Shown: positions 1-7,537, counted from the first letter of the stretch. The stretch is DNA of 64,000 bases from Scalindua sp964437425 (GCA_964437425.1 CAYTGO010000003.1:1-64000); one strand, 5' to 3'. The notes: generated by a model not told the origin, from the letters alone. Numbers and translations are program-made.

Positions 1-226
1 CTTCCAGCTTCTCCTCTTCTGCCTTTATCCATTTTTCATTGCGAATCTTATGTCCTTTTCGCTCGTACCTTTCTAATCTCGTCAGTAATCTTTCCATGCT
101 CTTCATTTTTTCACTGTTTCTTGACCGGAATGGGCTTACAACACAAAAATAAAAAACAATTACAAAAATGACTCCTCCCCCTATAGAGATCCAGAACTTG
201 TTTTTTTTAATGTCTGTAATATCCAT
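1..226 (-). CDS. PilO-like type IV pilus assembly protein, N-terminal part
   Basis: The first 75 codons of a gene that runs off the left edge. It begins MDITDIKKNKFWISIGG. One membrane segment follows at about residues 12-31, then a charged stretch rich in Lys, Arg and Glu that looks coiled-coil. This short cytoplasmic tail, single membrane helix and coiled coil is the PilO/GspM layout. It lies 98 bases downstream of a PilM-PilN fusion on the same strand, which is where PilO normally sits. No PilO-specific motif is visible in the part present, so the name rests on topology and position. Confidence 0.6.
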   Translation of the reverse strand, partial: MDITDIKKNKFWISIGGGVIFVIVFYFCVVSPFRSRNSEKMKSMERLLTRLERYERKGHKIRNEKWIKAEEEKLE

Positions 227-324
227 TTAGCTATCTATACCCCTAACCCAGACAAGCTGGAAAATCAGAAATCCGAATGTCAAAAACACAAATACTCTAA
301 AAAAACATATTCAAAGGCGAGAGG

Positions 325-1995
325 TTAATTTAAATTATCTACTATACATTGCAATTCAAAGCTTATCGGCGTACTCTTTATATCGCCAGCAATATCTTTT
401 TTGTCCGGAAGCGTGACATGATGTACCGAGCCCTGCACTAATCGTACATCGCTAAAAGCGGGTATGTTTTGATCAGACAAGGTTAAATTTGCTATGGGGG
501 TTTTAACTTTTTCCTCTATATAAGATACCTCTGGAGCATAACTCTCACCCTTAATCCGTATAATCAACACTTCCTTTGACGTATCAATACTTTTAGAGGC
601 GGTTGCTTCATTTTCCCCAAAAAAATCTTTACTGCTTCTCCTCTCCTTTTTATCCGCTTCAGGAATACCCCATAGAGATTCTATACTTAACAAGTAGACA
701 TTCTCCGGAATGGTATTGGTAATTTTATTAATCGCTTCTATCCAGAAATGTCCCTGTTGGCCCATCGACTCCCACAAGTGTAAATTTTCTTTCTCTGCTT
801 CAACTTTTTTCTCTATACTTTTATAGGCCCTTTCCAATCGGTTCGATTCGTTTAGCGTCCTGGCAACGGTATCTATACTATTCGAAAGGGGTTTACATAA
901 TAAATAATCCTTAATATACTGTGTAAAAAAGCTCAAAATAATTCCAACTGCAATAGCATAGGCAAAAACTTTCCTCTTTGAAACCTGCCTCTCTTTAACA
1001 TAATCATCCGGAAGCAGATTTATCTTGATTTCGCCCAGGCCCAGGCCATGCAGAGCAAGCCCTAATGCTGTTTCAAATCCGTAAATATTTTTTTTTGTTA
1101 ATGCGGGATGGTCAAAATCCTTTACCATCCTGATATTATCTAACAGGTTCAGAAACTGAACTTTGCTTTCCAGGTTTTCGTCAACAAATTTAATCTTACT
1201 GTCATCCTCAAAAACATCACCCATTAAGTATAAAATTTCCGGCTTAGTACCTTTTGAAACAGAGACATAATATCCCATTGACCTCTGTATTTCCCGTATA
1301 AGGGTCATGTTTACTTCTGAAATAGGAATACTTCTATTCCAGTATTTTGTTCTCCCTACCACGATAAAATCCGTATTCCCCTGCTCAACGTTGATAACAA
1401 TAGCATCTTCATTTGAATCCGAGCTTAGGTGGACAAGATTATAAATTGCGATAGGTGTAATTTGAATGGCATCCAGGTTAACCCTTATTGGCGCCAGGCC
1501 CGGCAAAAGGTCATAAATATTTTCCTTCTTTGTAGCGAACAGCCCTATCTTAACACCTCTGTTTGCCGTCCCGACATCATCAAACTGTTGATAATCCCAC
1601 GCGATTTCATCAGGTTCAAAAGGAACCTGCTTGCGCAATTCAAACTTTAATGCATCGCCAATACGGCTCTTTTTAATTGGTGGAAGTGTAAAAAACCTTG
1701 AGAGGATCATTTTCCCGGAGAGAGAAACAATTATTTTGTCTGACTTGTTTATTAAATTGCGTTTTTTAAAGGTGTCTATCGCTTCTTCAATAAGTTTCTG
1801 TTTTTTAAGAGTAACCTCACCGCCCTGTGATGAATAGTCAACCCTGTCAATTGCTTCTACAGACAATTTTCCATCACGGAAGCTTGCCTTCACCGCTTTT
1901 ATCCCGCCATCTCCAATCTCCAACCCCCAGGTGCTTTTGTCACCTGACAGTCCGATAGAACTGGATCCTTTTTTGTAAATATCTCTAAAGCTCAT
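325..1995 (-). CDS. PilM-PilN fusion, type IV pilus inner-membrane platform protein
   Basis: A 556-residue protein. The N-terminal part (about 20-330) resembles the actin-like ATPase PilM: an early WGLEIGDGGIKAVKA phosphate-loop-like stretch and a later FELRKQVPFEPDEIAWDYQ segment typical of the family. A membrane helix at about 343-362 is followed by a periplasmic coiled coil and a PilN-like domain to the C-terminus. In most bacteria PilM and PilN are separate proteins that bind through the PilN cytoplasmic tail; here they form one chain. It overlaps the upstream miaA by 4 bases and is followed by a PilO-like gene. It probably builds the pilus or secretion alignment complex. Confidence 0.8.
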   Translation of the reverse strand: MSFRDIYKKGSSSIGLSGDKSTWGLEIGDGGIKAVKASFRDGKLSVEAIDRVDYSSQGGEVTLKKQKLIEEAIDTFKKRNLINKSDKIIVSLSGKMILSRFFTLPPIKKSRIGDALKFELRKQVPFEPDEIAWDYQQFDDVGTANRGVKIGLFATKKENIYDLLPGLAPIRVNLDAIQITPIAIYNLVHLSSDSNEDAIVINVEQGNTDFIVVGRTKYWNRSIPISEVNMTLIREIQRSMGYYVSVSKGTKPEILYLMGDVFEDDSKIKFVDENLESKVQFLNLLDNIRMVKDFDHPALTKKNIYGFETALGLALHGLGLGEIKINLLPDDYVKERQVSKRKVFAYAIAVGIILSFFTQYIKDYLLCKPLSNSIDTVARTLNESNRLERAYKSIEKKVEAEKENLHLWESMGQQGHFWIEAINKITNTIPENVYLLSIESLWGIPEADKKERRSSKDFFGENEATASKSIDTSKEVLIIRIKGESYAPEVSYIEEKVKTPIANLTLSDQNIPAFSDVRLVQGSVHHVTLPDKKDIAGDIKSTPISFELQCIVDNLN

Positions 1996-2915
1996 TTTAA
2001 TAGAGTAATAATTTCATCAGAAATTGGCCCCGGCCCTTCATGTTCCTCTGCCTCAAGCCATTGAATGTCAGGAAAGCTTCTAAACCACGTCATCTGTCTT
2101 TTGGCAAATCTGCGCGTGCTCTGCTTTACCATCTCCTTCGCATCGTCCAATGTAAGCCCACCATCAAGATATTGAATAACCTCCTTATAACCCAGCGCCT
2201 GCTTTGCCTGTTTGCTCAAACCCCTGGGATTATCCAATAGGGACTGTACCTCGTCAACAAGCCCTTTATCAAACATTGTTTCGACCCGTTCATTAATCCT
2301 CCGGTAAATATCTTCCCTCTCTCTCGCTATACACATGATCTTAAACCGGTAACTCTTTCTTGCCAGTTTATACTCTTCCTGTAATACCGAGACAGGCTTG
2401 CCTGTTATTCTATAAACCTCTATAGCTCGTATGATGCGTCGAAGATTGTTCGGGTGCAATTCAACCGCTTTAACAGGATCTATCTTTTGCAGAATATCGT
2501 GAACGTGCTGATTGCCCTTTTCGTCTGCAAGTTCCTCCAGCTCTCTGCGGATATCCCAATCCGCTTCAGGGCCGTTGAAAATACCGTCAACAAGTCCCTT
2601 TATATAAAGAGGACTGCCGCCGACGATGAGGAACTTTCGATCTTTACTGTCAGCGGCGTTTATTAATGATTCTACATCATCAACATACCTGCCGACACTA
2701 TAACTCTCCCACGGATCAATAATATCAATAAAATGGTGCGGAACAAGCGTCCTCATATCGAGCGACGGTTTTGCCGTCCCGATATCCATCCCCCGGTAAA
2801 AAAGCATTGAGTCGGCGGAAATGATCTCGCCCTCTGTTTTCTGTGCAACAGTAAACCCGATCTCTGTTTTATCGCAGGCCGTCGGCCCGGTAAGTACCCA
2901 TAAGGTATGGTGCAT
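1992..2915 (-). CDS. miaA: tRNA dimethylallyltransferase MiaA
   Basis: A 307-residue protein of usual family length. MiaA transfers a dimethylallyl group to N6 of A37 in tRNAs that read UNN codons. Visible family features are GPTACDKT near the N-terminus, DSMLFYRGMDIGTAKP at about 35-50, a GGSPLYIKG segment near 99-107, and a basic C-terminal FAKRQMTWFR. The P-loop is odd: the conserved glycine before Lys-Thr is an aspartate (codon GAT), and the usual GGTGLY is GGSPLY. It may be a divergent but working enzyme, or the Asp may be a base-call error (GGT to GAT). Confidence 0.9.
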   Translation of the reverse strand: MHHTLWVLTGPTACDKTEIGFTVAQKTEGEIISADSMLFYRGMDIGTAKPSLDMRTLVPHHFIDIIDPWESYSVGRYVDDVESLINAADSKDRKFLIVGGSPLYIKGLVDGIFNGPEADWDIRRELEELADEKGNQHVHDILQKIDPVKAVELHPNNLRRIIRAIEVYRITGKPVSVLQEEYKLARKSYRFKIMCIAREREDIYRRINERVETMFDKGLVDEVQSLLDNPRGLSKQAKQALGYKEVIQYLDGGLTLDDAKEMVKQSTRRFAKRQMTWFRSFPDIQWLEAEEHEGPGPISDEIITLLK

Positions 2916-2964
2916 TTAAAGTATATAAACCTTCAAATTGTGAATTTAGAATAGTGTATTTCTG

Positions 2965-2993
2965 TTGACATAATAACTTAAGGGATATATGTT
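2965..2993 (+). promoter_or_regulatory. Candidate sigma-70 promoter reading into the accessory island
   Basis: A perfect -35 hexamer TTGACA (2965-2970) is followed after 17 bases by TATGTT (2988-2993), about 65 bases upstream of the first small island gene. It points rightward, in the same direction as all the cassette genes, and could drive the first of them. Only sequence match supports it. Confidence 0.45.
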
Positions 2994-3022
2994 TACAACT
3001 ATAATCTACCTGATAGTGGCAC

Positions 3023-3059
3023 TATAACACTGCGTTTAGGCAGTCTAATCTATGTTATG
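3023..3059 (+). repeat. Island boundary motif, left copy
   Basis: TATAACA and TGTTATG form outer inverted arms around an inner hairpin, CTGC-GTTTAG-GCAG (3030-3043), ending at the start codon of the first island gene. A related copy with GCGTTTAGGCAG then TAATCTAATGTTA lies at 12010-12035, ending at the start codon of the sulfotransferase gene. The two copies bracket the repeat-rich island. They could be degenerate integron recombination sites, but are much shorter than a full attC. Confidence 0.45.
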
Positions 3060-3392
3060 TACCTAATAAAAAAAATCAAGAACTGGTATCAAGGCAAATT
3101 CATAGAGGGAAAATGTATATCAAGTACAGAAGATAATTCCTCTGTTATTCTAGAAATAGAAACAGACCGTTACGAACAACCACTACTCGCAAAAATATTA
3201 AATGTCATTGGCTACTCCTTTAAATTCATTGGTCAGTTTTGGCTTAAACGGTGGACAATTTTACTCCCCCTTATCGTCACAACTATCGTTGCTTTGTTTA
3301 TCCATTTTGACAGCAAGGCCACACGAAAAACCAAGGAGAAAAAAGAGAACAACGTAAGCAAGGCTTATTTTAACCATGAAGTCTCCAAATAG
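3057..3392 (+). CDS. Small single-pass membrane protein, unknown function
   Basis: A 111-residue protein that I do not recognise. The N-terminal 60 residues are soluble and charged. One hydrophobic helix lies at about 66-86 (WTILLPLIVTTIVALFI), followed by a Lys/Glu-rich tail. There is no signal peptide. The gene sits between the boundary motif and a good attC-like site that starts 13 bases after the stop codon, so it looks like a cassette-borne gene. AT-rich composition matches the neighbouring cassettes. No strong ribosome-binding site is visible. Confidence 0.55.
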   Translation: MYLIKKIKNWYQGKFIEGKCISSTEDNSSVILEIETDRYEQPLLAKILNVIGYSFKFIGQFWLKRWTILLPLIVTTIVALFIHFDSKATRKTKEKKENNVSKAYFNHEVSK

Positions 3393-3404
3393 ATTAAACT
3401 AAAC

Positions 3405-3531
3405 ACATAACAAATCGTTTCACATAGACCACTAGCTCATTTGCGATTTAAAGTTAAATTAAATTCTTACAATTTACAGCTTTCTGAGTTCATCCAAGCC
3501 GCACCGTGGCATGTGAACTCAGCCGTTATAA
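3405..3531 (+). repeat. Integron attC-like recombination site (127 bp)
   Basis: It starts with an inverse core (CATAAC, 3406-3411) and ends with a simple core (GTTATAA, 3525-3531). The arms form an imperfect palindrome: TTCACATAGACCAC on the left corresponds to the complement of GTGGCATGTGAA on the right, with extra unpaired bases as attC sites have. Its length is close to that of Vibrio cholerae repeat-type attC sites. It lies exactly between two short same-strand genes. A structure-based attC search would settle it. Confidence 0.7.
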
Positions 3532-3537
3532 ATCTAA

Positions 3538-4545
3538 ATGACAATGAGTAAATATATTTACTTAGATCAAAATGTTCTCTCTTATTTAAGACCGCGTAAG
3601 CTAGAAGAGCAAAGAGATCATCAGCTTGAAAAGCTTTACTCTGCTCTTATTGATAAAGGCAAAGGATTAAATGTAGTATATTCAGCCACGCACCTTGATG
3701 AAATACGACAAATTAATATTCCCAAATACATTGATGAGCATATAGACTTACTATGCAGTCTCAATGCACTCTATATCGAACCAGTAACGACTCAACTAAA
3801 TGCTAAAAATCCGCAGTTTGTGTGGCGTGACTATCTAAAAAATGAAGAAAAAAATCGTATAAATGGTCACAATGAAGGAGGCAATATATTAGACCTCCTT
3901 TCACGCAAATTCGCTGGCCTTGAAGTAGGACAGGACTTTGACGATTTACACTGTATGTTGGTGGTTAACGTAAATAAGGCAGTTGCTGAAATAAAACAAA
4001 TGTTGGAAGAAGGCTCTCCCGAGCAGTTGGCAAGCCACCAAGGACAACAGATGAAACAAATGTATGAGGAACTCAAAAAACAAGCCGAAGGGTTGAAAAC
4101 TTCTTCTTCGTTTAATATCGGTAATGAGCAAGAATTAGGCCCTCGTTCTGTTCAAAGCCATGATGATGTTATTGAATTAGATCTTGAAAATCGGGAACCA
4201 CATGAAGTTATACCTACTATCGATGAGCTGTTTTCTGCTCAAAATGGAGAGTTTAAATGGGAAAATTATTTCGATGACACAGTACGCAACCAAATAGCCA
4301 GGTGTTATACACTTATGAACTGGGTAGGATATCATGCTGACGACTTCACTAAAGTTAAAAAACGTGGTGATAGATTCAAAGCTTCAACTAACGATTTAAT
4401 GCATGTGATGAACTCTGCGGGTGCATCATTTTTGGTATCAAATGATGACGCATTTTTAAAGAAAGCAAGAGCTTGTTACGCTCATTTAAATGTCTCAACT
4501 TCGGTGTTATATGTTGAAGAATTTGTGAAGACGCTAAATTTATAA
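3538..4545 (+). CDS. PIN-like domain protein (putative nuclease)
   Basis: A 335-residue protein. The start MTMSKYIYLDQNVLSYL places an early acidic residue (Asp9) after a beta strand, as in PIN-fold nucleases. Later acidic stretches (DDLHCMLVVNV; TNDLMHVMNSAGASFLVSNDDAFLKKA near the C-terminus) match the TxDxxH...ASFLVTND pattern of the C-terminal PIN active site. The middle (140-225) is probably helical and variable. PIN proteins cut RNA, often as toxins or defence factors, but no antitoxin gene is adjacent. The start could be either ATG at codon 1 or codon 3. The stop codon overlaps the inverse core of the next attC-like site. Confidence 0.65.
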   Translation: MTMSKYIYLDQNVLSYLRPRKLEEQRDHQLEKLYSALIDKGKGLNVVYSATHLDEIRQINIPKYIDEHIDLLCSLNALYIEPVTTQLNAKNPQFVWRDYLKNEEKNRINGHNEGGNILDLLSRKFAGLEVGQDFDDLHCMLVVNVNKAVAEIKQMLEEGSPEQLASHQGQQMKQMYEELKKQAEGLKTSSSFNIGNEQELGPRSVQSHDDVIELDLENREPHEVIPTIDELFSAQNGEFKWENYFDDTVRNQIARCYTLMNWVGYHADDFTKVKKRGDRFKASTNDLMHVMNSAGASFLVSNDDAFLKKARACYAHLNVSTSVLYVEEFVKTLNL

Positions 4546-4892
4546 CAAGGCTGCTCCGGTATCTGGGGTCGGACCAGGATAACATATTGTTTTCTTTTCC
4601 TTTAAGTCAATTTTGGCGGTTAATAATGGCCTTAGAGTTCTCTTTTTGTTAACAAAAAGGGTACTCTAAGCAGGAGAGTTTGAAATCACGTAATTCTTAG
4701 ACTATACTATTTCAGGTTGAAAAGAGGCTTCTAAGGCAAGAAAACAGGCGTATAAACAATTTATCTTTAACAATAACAGTATCTTGTCTTGGTCCGACCC
4801 CTAACAAATTTATATCTTCAGTCCCTTTGTGCATGTTATCTTTATTCATTATTTTATACGCCTTTCGGCGCACCTTACTTAAAACGTTAGGA
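4541..4892 (+). repeat. attC-like site interrupted by an inserted element
   Basis: The left half begins TTATAACAAGGCTGCTCCGG right at the PIN-like gene's stop codon. The right half ends CGGCGCACCTTACTTAAAACGTTAGGA, with a simple core GTTAGGA at 4886-4892. AGGCTGCTCCG on the left partly matches the complement of the right-hand CGGCGCACCTT. Between the halves lies the 237-bp inverted-repeat element at 4565-4801. The pairing register is uncertain: an alternative is that a complete attC runs from CCTAAC at 4800 to 4892 by itself. The right core supplies AGGAG, a ribosome-binding site for the next gene. Confidence 0.5.
4565..4801. mobile_element. MITE-like element with 12-bp perfect terminal inverted repeats
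   Basis: Left end GGGGTCGGACCA (4565-4576) and right end TGGTCCGACCCC (4790-4801) are perfect inverted repeats, and similarity continues a few bases inward (GATAACA against TGTTATTG). Inside lies a near-perfect 40-bp palindrome at 4631-4670 centred on GTTAAC. There is no coding capacity. The left 100 or so bases recur at 10246-10358. GGGGTCGGACC-type ends resemble those mobilised by REP-associated transposases, but no transposase is present in this window. No target duplication is obvious. Confidence 0.65.
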
Positions 4893-4902
4893 GTTAATAA
4901 TT

Positions 4903-5373
4903 ATGTCTAAACTCAATGACTTTATAGCAAATAATTCAAGCATATTTAAACTAACAGGTTTCATTGTAGCAATTATTACTATATTCGTTGCCGTAGATGG
5001 CTATATTGACACAAAAGTTGAGCGCAAAATTACTGACACTACATATATTAGCAAGCTCTCCAAACAACTTAGGCCCTTTCTTATTTTTGATGAAAATGGT
5101 GTAGTTCAATATGATCATGGTGCTGAAAGCAAAATAAAAGACATCAATGTTGATTTCGATAAAGAAAGTATTGTAATAGAAACATCCGAGTTTATGCAAC
5201 TTGCCCCCTTTATCATTGCCGTTGGGTCTGAAACCTTCTCTTTCGAACCAGAAAGAATAGACAATAAAAAATGGAAGTATGCCATGCTATACCATGAAGG
5301 ACTGGCCACATCAGGAGGTTCAAAGAAAGAACCTAAAACTAATTTTATCCTAGAAATCCTCTATTCCCAATAA
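4903..5373 (+). CDS. Single-pass membrane protein, unknown function (cassette gene)
   Basis: A 156-residue protein that I do not recognise. A membrane helix lies at about 16-32 (LTGFIVAIITIFVAVDG); the remaining 120 residues look like a compact beta-rich domain (PFLIFDENGVVQYDHG, PFIIAVGSETFSFEPE). It starts 10 bases after the attC-like simple core, which provides the ribosome-binding site (AGGAG). It ends about 60 bases before the next attC-like site. AT-rich codon use and cassette spacing suggest it moved as a unit. Confidence 0.6.
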   Translation: MSKLNDFIANNSSIFKLTGFIVAIITIFVAVDGYIDTKVERKITDTTYISKLSKQLRPFLIFDENGVVQYDHGAESKIKDINVDFDKESIVIETSEFMQLAPFIIAVGSETFSFEPERIDNKKWKYAMLYHEGLATSGGSKKEPKTNFILEILYSQ

Positions 5374-5434
5374 ACTATATAAAAGGCAAAAACCATAAGA
5401 AAAAAGAGAAGCAATATTTTATACATAAAAACCT

Positions 5435-5494
5435 GCTAACAATCTCTTTCAGCGGATCACAAAAAACCGCGCCCGCTGAAGAGAACGTTAGTGC
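5435..5494 (+). repeat. Integron attC-like site (60 bp)
   Basis: The inverse core GCTAAC (5435-5440) and simple core GTTAGTGC (5487-5494) end an imperfect palindrome. The left arm AATCTCTTTCAGCGG pairs with the right arm CCGCTGAAGAGAAC apart from a bulge and a mismatch, around a short central loop. Length, core sequences and asymmetry match the classical attC shape well. It separates two same-strand genes. Confidence 0.82.
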
Positions 5495-5510
5495 AAAATA
5501 AGGATCTTTC

Positions 5511-6359
5511 ATGGGCATAATAAAGACAGTTAATGAGGTTGTTAATGAACGGATGAATGAATGCGTAGACATTCTTGCTAATAAGTATATGAAAACCGTT
5601 CGCCCCATCTACGGAAGCACTGAACATGGAAAGCCTTACCATATCGGTTCGTGTGTACTAATTGAAACCAACAGTACTCCGTACTTAATAACAGCAGCAC
5701 ATGTTATAGATCACAATAAAATCACAACATTATATGTCGGCGGTGAAAGTGATCTCATTCAAATCGAAGCAGAGGCATTAATAACCAAGATCAATACCGG
5801 CAATAGAGACGATGACAAATTGGATTTTTCAATTTTGCCCTTATCGTTCGGTATTGTAGAAAAACTTGGTGCGGTAACATTTATCAATGAGTCATCCTTT
5901 CTAAATACAGACCCAACAAATAGGGGCAAGCAGTATTTGGCGCTTGGCTTTCCAAATTCAAAAAATAAGAAAATCAATAACTTAGTGAATAAAGTTTCAC
6001 AGAATCCTTTTGTGTATTCATCAACGCTGAATACAAACAGAAAAACATTTAATGATGTTGGCGCAAATGAAAGCCAACATTATCTTTTGAATTTTTGTAG
6101 CAAACAGTCAAAAGATGAAAACAACAAAGAGGTAAATTCAGTTGCACCTAAGGGTGCGAGTGGTGGCGGTTTATTCTTTATCGAAGGCATGGACAATCTA
6201 GAAAGTTATCGGCCTAATGCTGAATGTTCTGGAAAATTAGCTGGTATTCTTATAGAGAATCACAAAAAACAAAAAGTAATTATAACAACCAAGATTTCAG
6301 TGATAACAAGCGCACTAACAGGCGCATCCAGCGGACGCGCCAAAGGCGCGCGCCGCTGA
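5511..6359 (+). CDS. Trypsin-like (S1-type) serine protease, cassette gene
   Basis: A 282-residue cytoplasmic-looking protein without a signal peptide. The triad candidates are His in YLITAAHVID (about residue 64), Asp in DDDKLDFSILPLS (about 98-104) and Ser in PKGASGGGLFF (about 214), the chymotrypsin-fold pattern. A lone S1-type protease on a cassette resembles proteases found in some phage-defence loci, but nothing here proves that role. The last 14 or so residues (TGASSGRAKGARR) are encoded by the attC-like site, so the tail is probably not part of the fold. Confidence 0.75.
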   Translation: MGIIKTVNEVVNERMNECVDILANKYMKTVRPIYGSTEHGKPYHIGSCVLIETNSTPYLITAAHVIDHNKITTLYVGGESDLIQIEAEALITKINTGNRDDDKLDFSILPLSFGIVEKLGAVTFINESSFLNTDPTNRGKQYLALGFPNSKNKKINNLVNKVSQNPFVYSSTLNTNRKTFNDVGANESQHYLLNFCSKQSKDENNKEVNSVAPKGASGGGLFFIEGMDNLESYRPNAECSGKLAGILIENHKKQKVIITTKISVITSALTGASSGRAKGARR

Positions 6360-6374
6360 TGCTGGTCGTTAGAA
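6313..6374 (+). repeat. Integron attC-like site (62 bp), overlaps a coding end
   Basis: Inverse core CACTAAC (6313-6319) and simple core GTTAGAA (6368-6374) flank arms GCATCCAGCGG and CCGCTGATGC, which pair with a single bulged base. The centre is a GC-rich hairpin (GGACGCGCC/GGCGCGCG). This is the clearest attC-like site in the window. The protease gene reads 47 bases into it before its stop codon. The right core runs into AGAAGGAAG, giving the next gene its ribosome-binding site. Confidence 0.85.
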
Positions 6375-6385
6375 GGAAGATAATA

Positions 6386-7132
6386 ATGAAAAATGGCAAT
6401 CCACTTTTAAAATATTTTCTTGAACAAGGCGGAAAAAATTCTGTCAATTTTCCTGATGGCGCATTATCAAATCCCTCTTATTTTCCACTCTCTTCTTTAG
6501 AAACAAAAGGGGCAATACTATTTATAGATTTATCCGATTATAGTAAAATTGCAGAAAAATTTGAACCCGTTGAGTGTGCATATTTTGTAAATCATTTTTT
6601 TGCTTGGTTTGAAGGGGAAGCATTAAATAAATATAATGGGATAATAGATAAATTTATAGGAGATGAGGTTATGGTTGTATTTCCTCATACAGAATGTAAA
6701 ACCTCTCCATTAGAGTCGGCAATTTATACGGCAAAATTGATGCTGGCATCAGACCCTTTTGGATTTAGTCCAAAAATTGGCATAGCTACTGGGATTTTTT
6801 CAATAGCTATAATTGGAACAACAAAAGCTTATAATATTTCTGCCATTGGGAGTACGGTAAATTTAGCTTCAAGATGTGTTGCTAAATCAAAGGGACCAAA
6901 TTCAATAAGAATCGCTACAGATAATATTAATTTAATAAAGAGTATATTTAATGATGATAATATTTGGGAAGTTTCTAATATAAAAGATTTTTTACCCAAA
7001 AATATGAGTAAAGTAAAAGTAATCGATATAAAAAGAAAAACAATATGGTTACCAAATTTTGATTACTCTAATGACGTAAAATTGAATGTAAATATAGCAA
7101 GGGATAAAGGAGTAATAATAAGTAATATTTAA
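6386..7132 (+). CDS. Class III nucleotide (adenylate/guanylate-type) cyclase
   Basis: A 248-residue protein starting at an ATG behind AGAAGGAAG; an in-frame start upstream at 6224 would lie inside the protease gene. Class III cyclase signatures are present: FIDLSDYSKIAEKF with the first metal Asp, IDKFIGDEVMVVF with a substrate Lys and second metal Asp, IGIATGIFS, and IGSTVNLASRCVA with the transition-state Asn and Arg. It has no membrane or sensor domain, so it is a soluble single-domain cyclase plus a C-terminal tail. As an attC-bordered cassette it might be the nucleotide-producing half of a Pycsar-like defence, but no cyclic-nucleotide-binding effector is seen beside it. Confidence 0.85.
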   Translation: MKNGNPLLKYFLEQGGKNSVNFPDGALSNPSYFPLSSLETKGAILFIDLSDYSKIAEKFEPVECAYFVNHFFAWFEGEALNKYNGIIDKFIGDEVMVVFPHTECKTSPLESAIYTAKLMLASDPFGFSPKIGIATGIFSIAIIGTTKAYNISAIGSTVNLASRCVAKSKGPNSIRIATDNINLIKSIFNDDNIWEVSNIKDFLPKNMSKVKVIDIKRKTIWLPNFDYSNDVKLNVNIARDKGVIISNI

Positions 7133-7275
7133 AATATATGATCACCTATAAGAAAATCGGGAAGGCTCCATCAATAGCGCTCGGCGCGTTTCACGTTAAA
7201 AGACGAATGCGGTGGCGTGTTACAAAACAAACACTTAGGCGCAGGAAAGAAAAGACGGAGAGATGCTTTGTAACC

Positions 7276-7405
7276 ATTTGTGGAAAATGCCAGGATTGGC
7301 AAAATCCACAAATAGCTAACCATTTAGTAAAAATGCCAGCATTGGCAAATTTACTGAATACCCGACCATTTGCCGAAAATGCCAGCGTTGGCAATCTCGG
7401 CAAAT
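7276..7405. repeat. Three tandem 38-nt hairpins (H1-H3) with 8-nt linkers
   Basis: H1 is 7276-7313, H2 7322-7359 and H3 7368-7405. Each is an outer stem, an A-rich internal loop, a 5-bp inner stem (TGCCA/TGGCA) and a 4-nt loop. The outer stems differ yet pair: ATTTGTGGA/TCCACAAAT, ATTTAGTAAA/TTTACTGAAT (one wobble pair) and ATTTGCCGA/TCGGCAAAT. Constant length, constant 8-nt spacing and compensated changes argue that the folded form is what is kept. Confidence 0.85.
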
Positions 7406-7495
7406 AGCAATCTCTCGAGCAGCCAGGCAGACCTAATTTAACCTTAAAGCCATTTGTATAAACAGGTTAGGTGCGCAACAAACAACTTTATCTAC

Positions 7496-7537
7496 CTATT
7501 CGGCGGAAATGGCAACCTTGCCAAATCCGCCGAATAG
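7496..7537. repeat. 38-nt hairpin H4 of copy A
   Basis: The core is 7498-7535 with outer stem ATTCGGCGGA/TCCGCCGAAT, extended by CT/AG outside. The inner stem is TGGCA/TGCCA, the mirror of H1-H3, so the inner stem also shows compensated change. The loop is ACCT. Confidence 0.85.

Noticed and set aside
6224..6385. An upstream start for the cyclase gene
   Set aside because: It would extend 54 codons through the end of the protease gene and an attC-like site, and the ATG at 6386 has a good ribosome-binding site.
7138..7407. An 89-codon plus-strand frame in the hairpin module
   Set aside because: It runs through the three tandem hairpins and the leader repeat. Composition and repeats explain it; no ribosome-binding site or protein-like pattern.
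7276..7537. A CRISPR array
   Set aside because: The units are self-complementary hairpins with variable stems, not constant repeats with unique spacers, and there are no cas genes.
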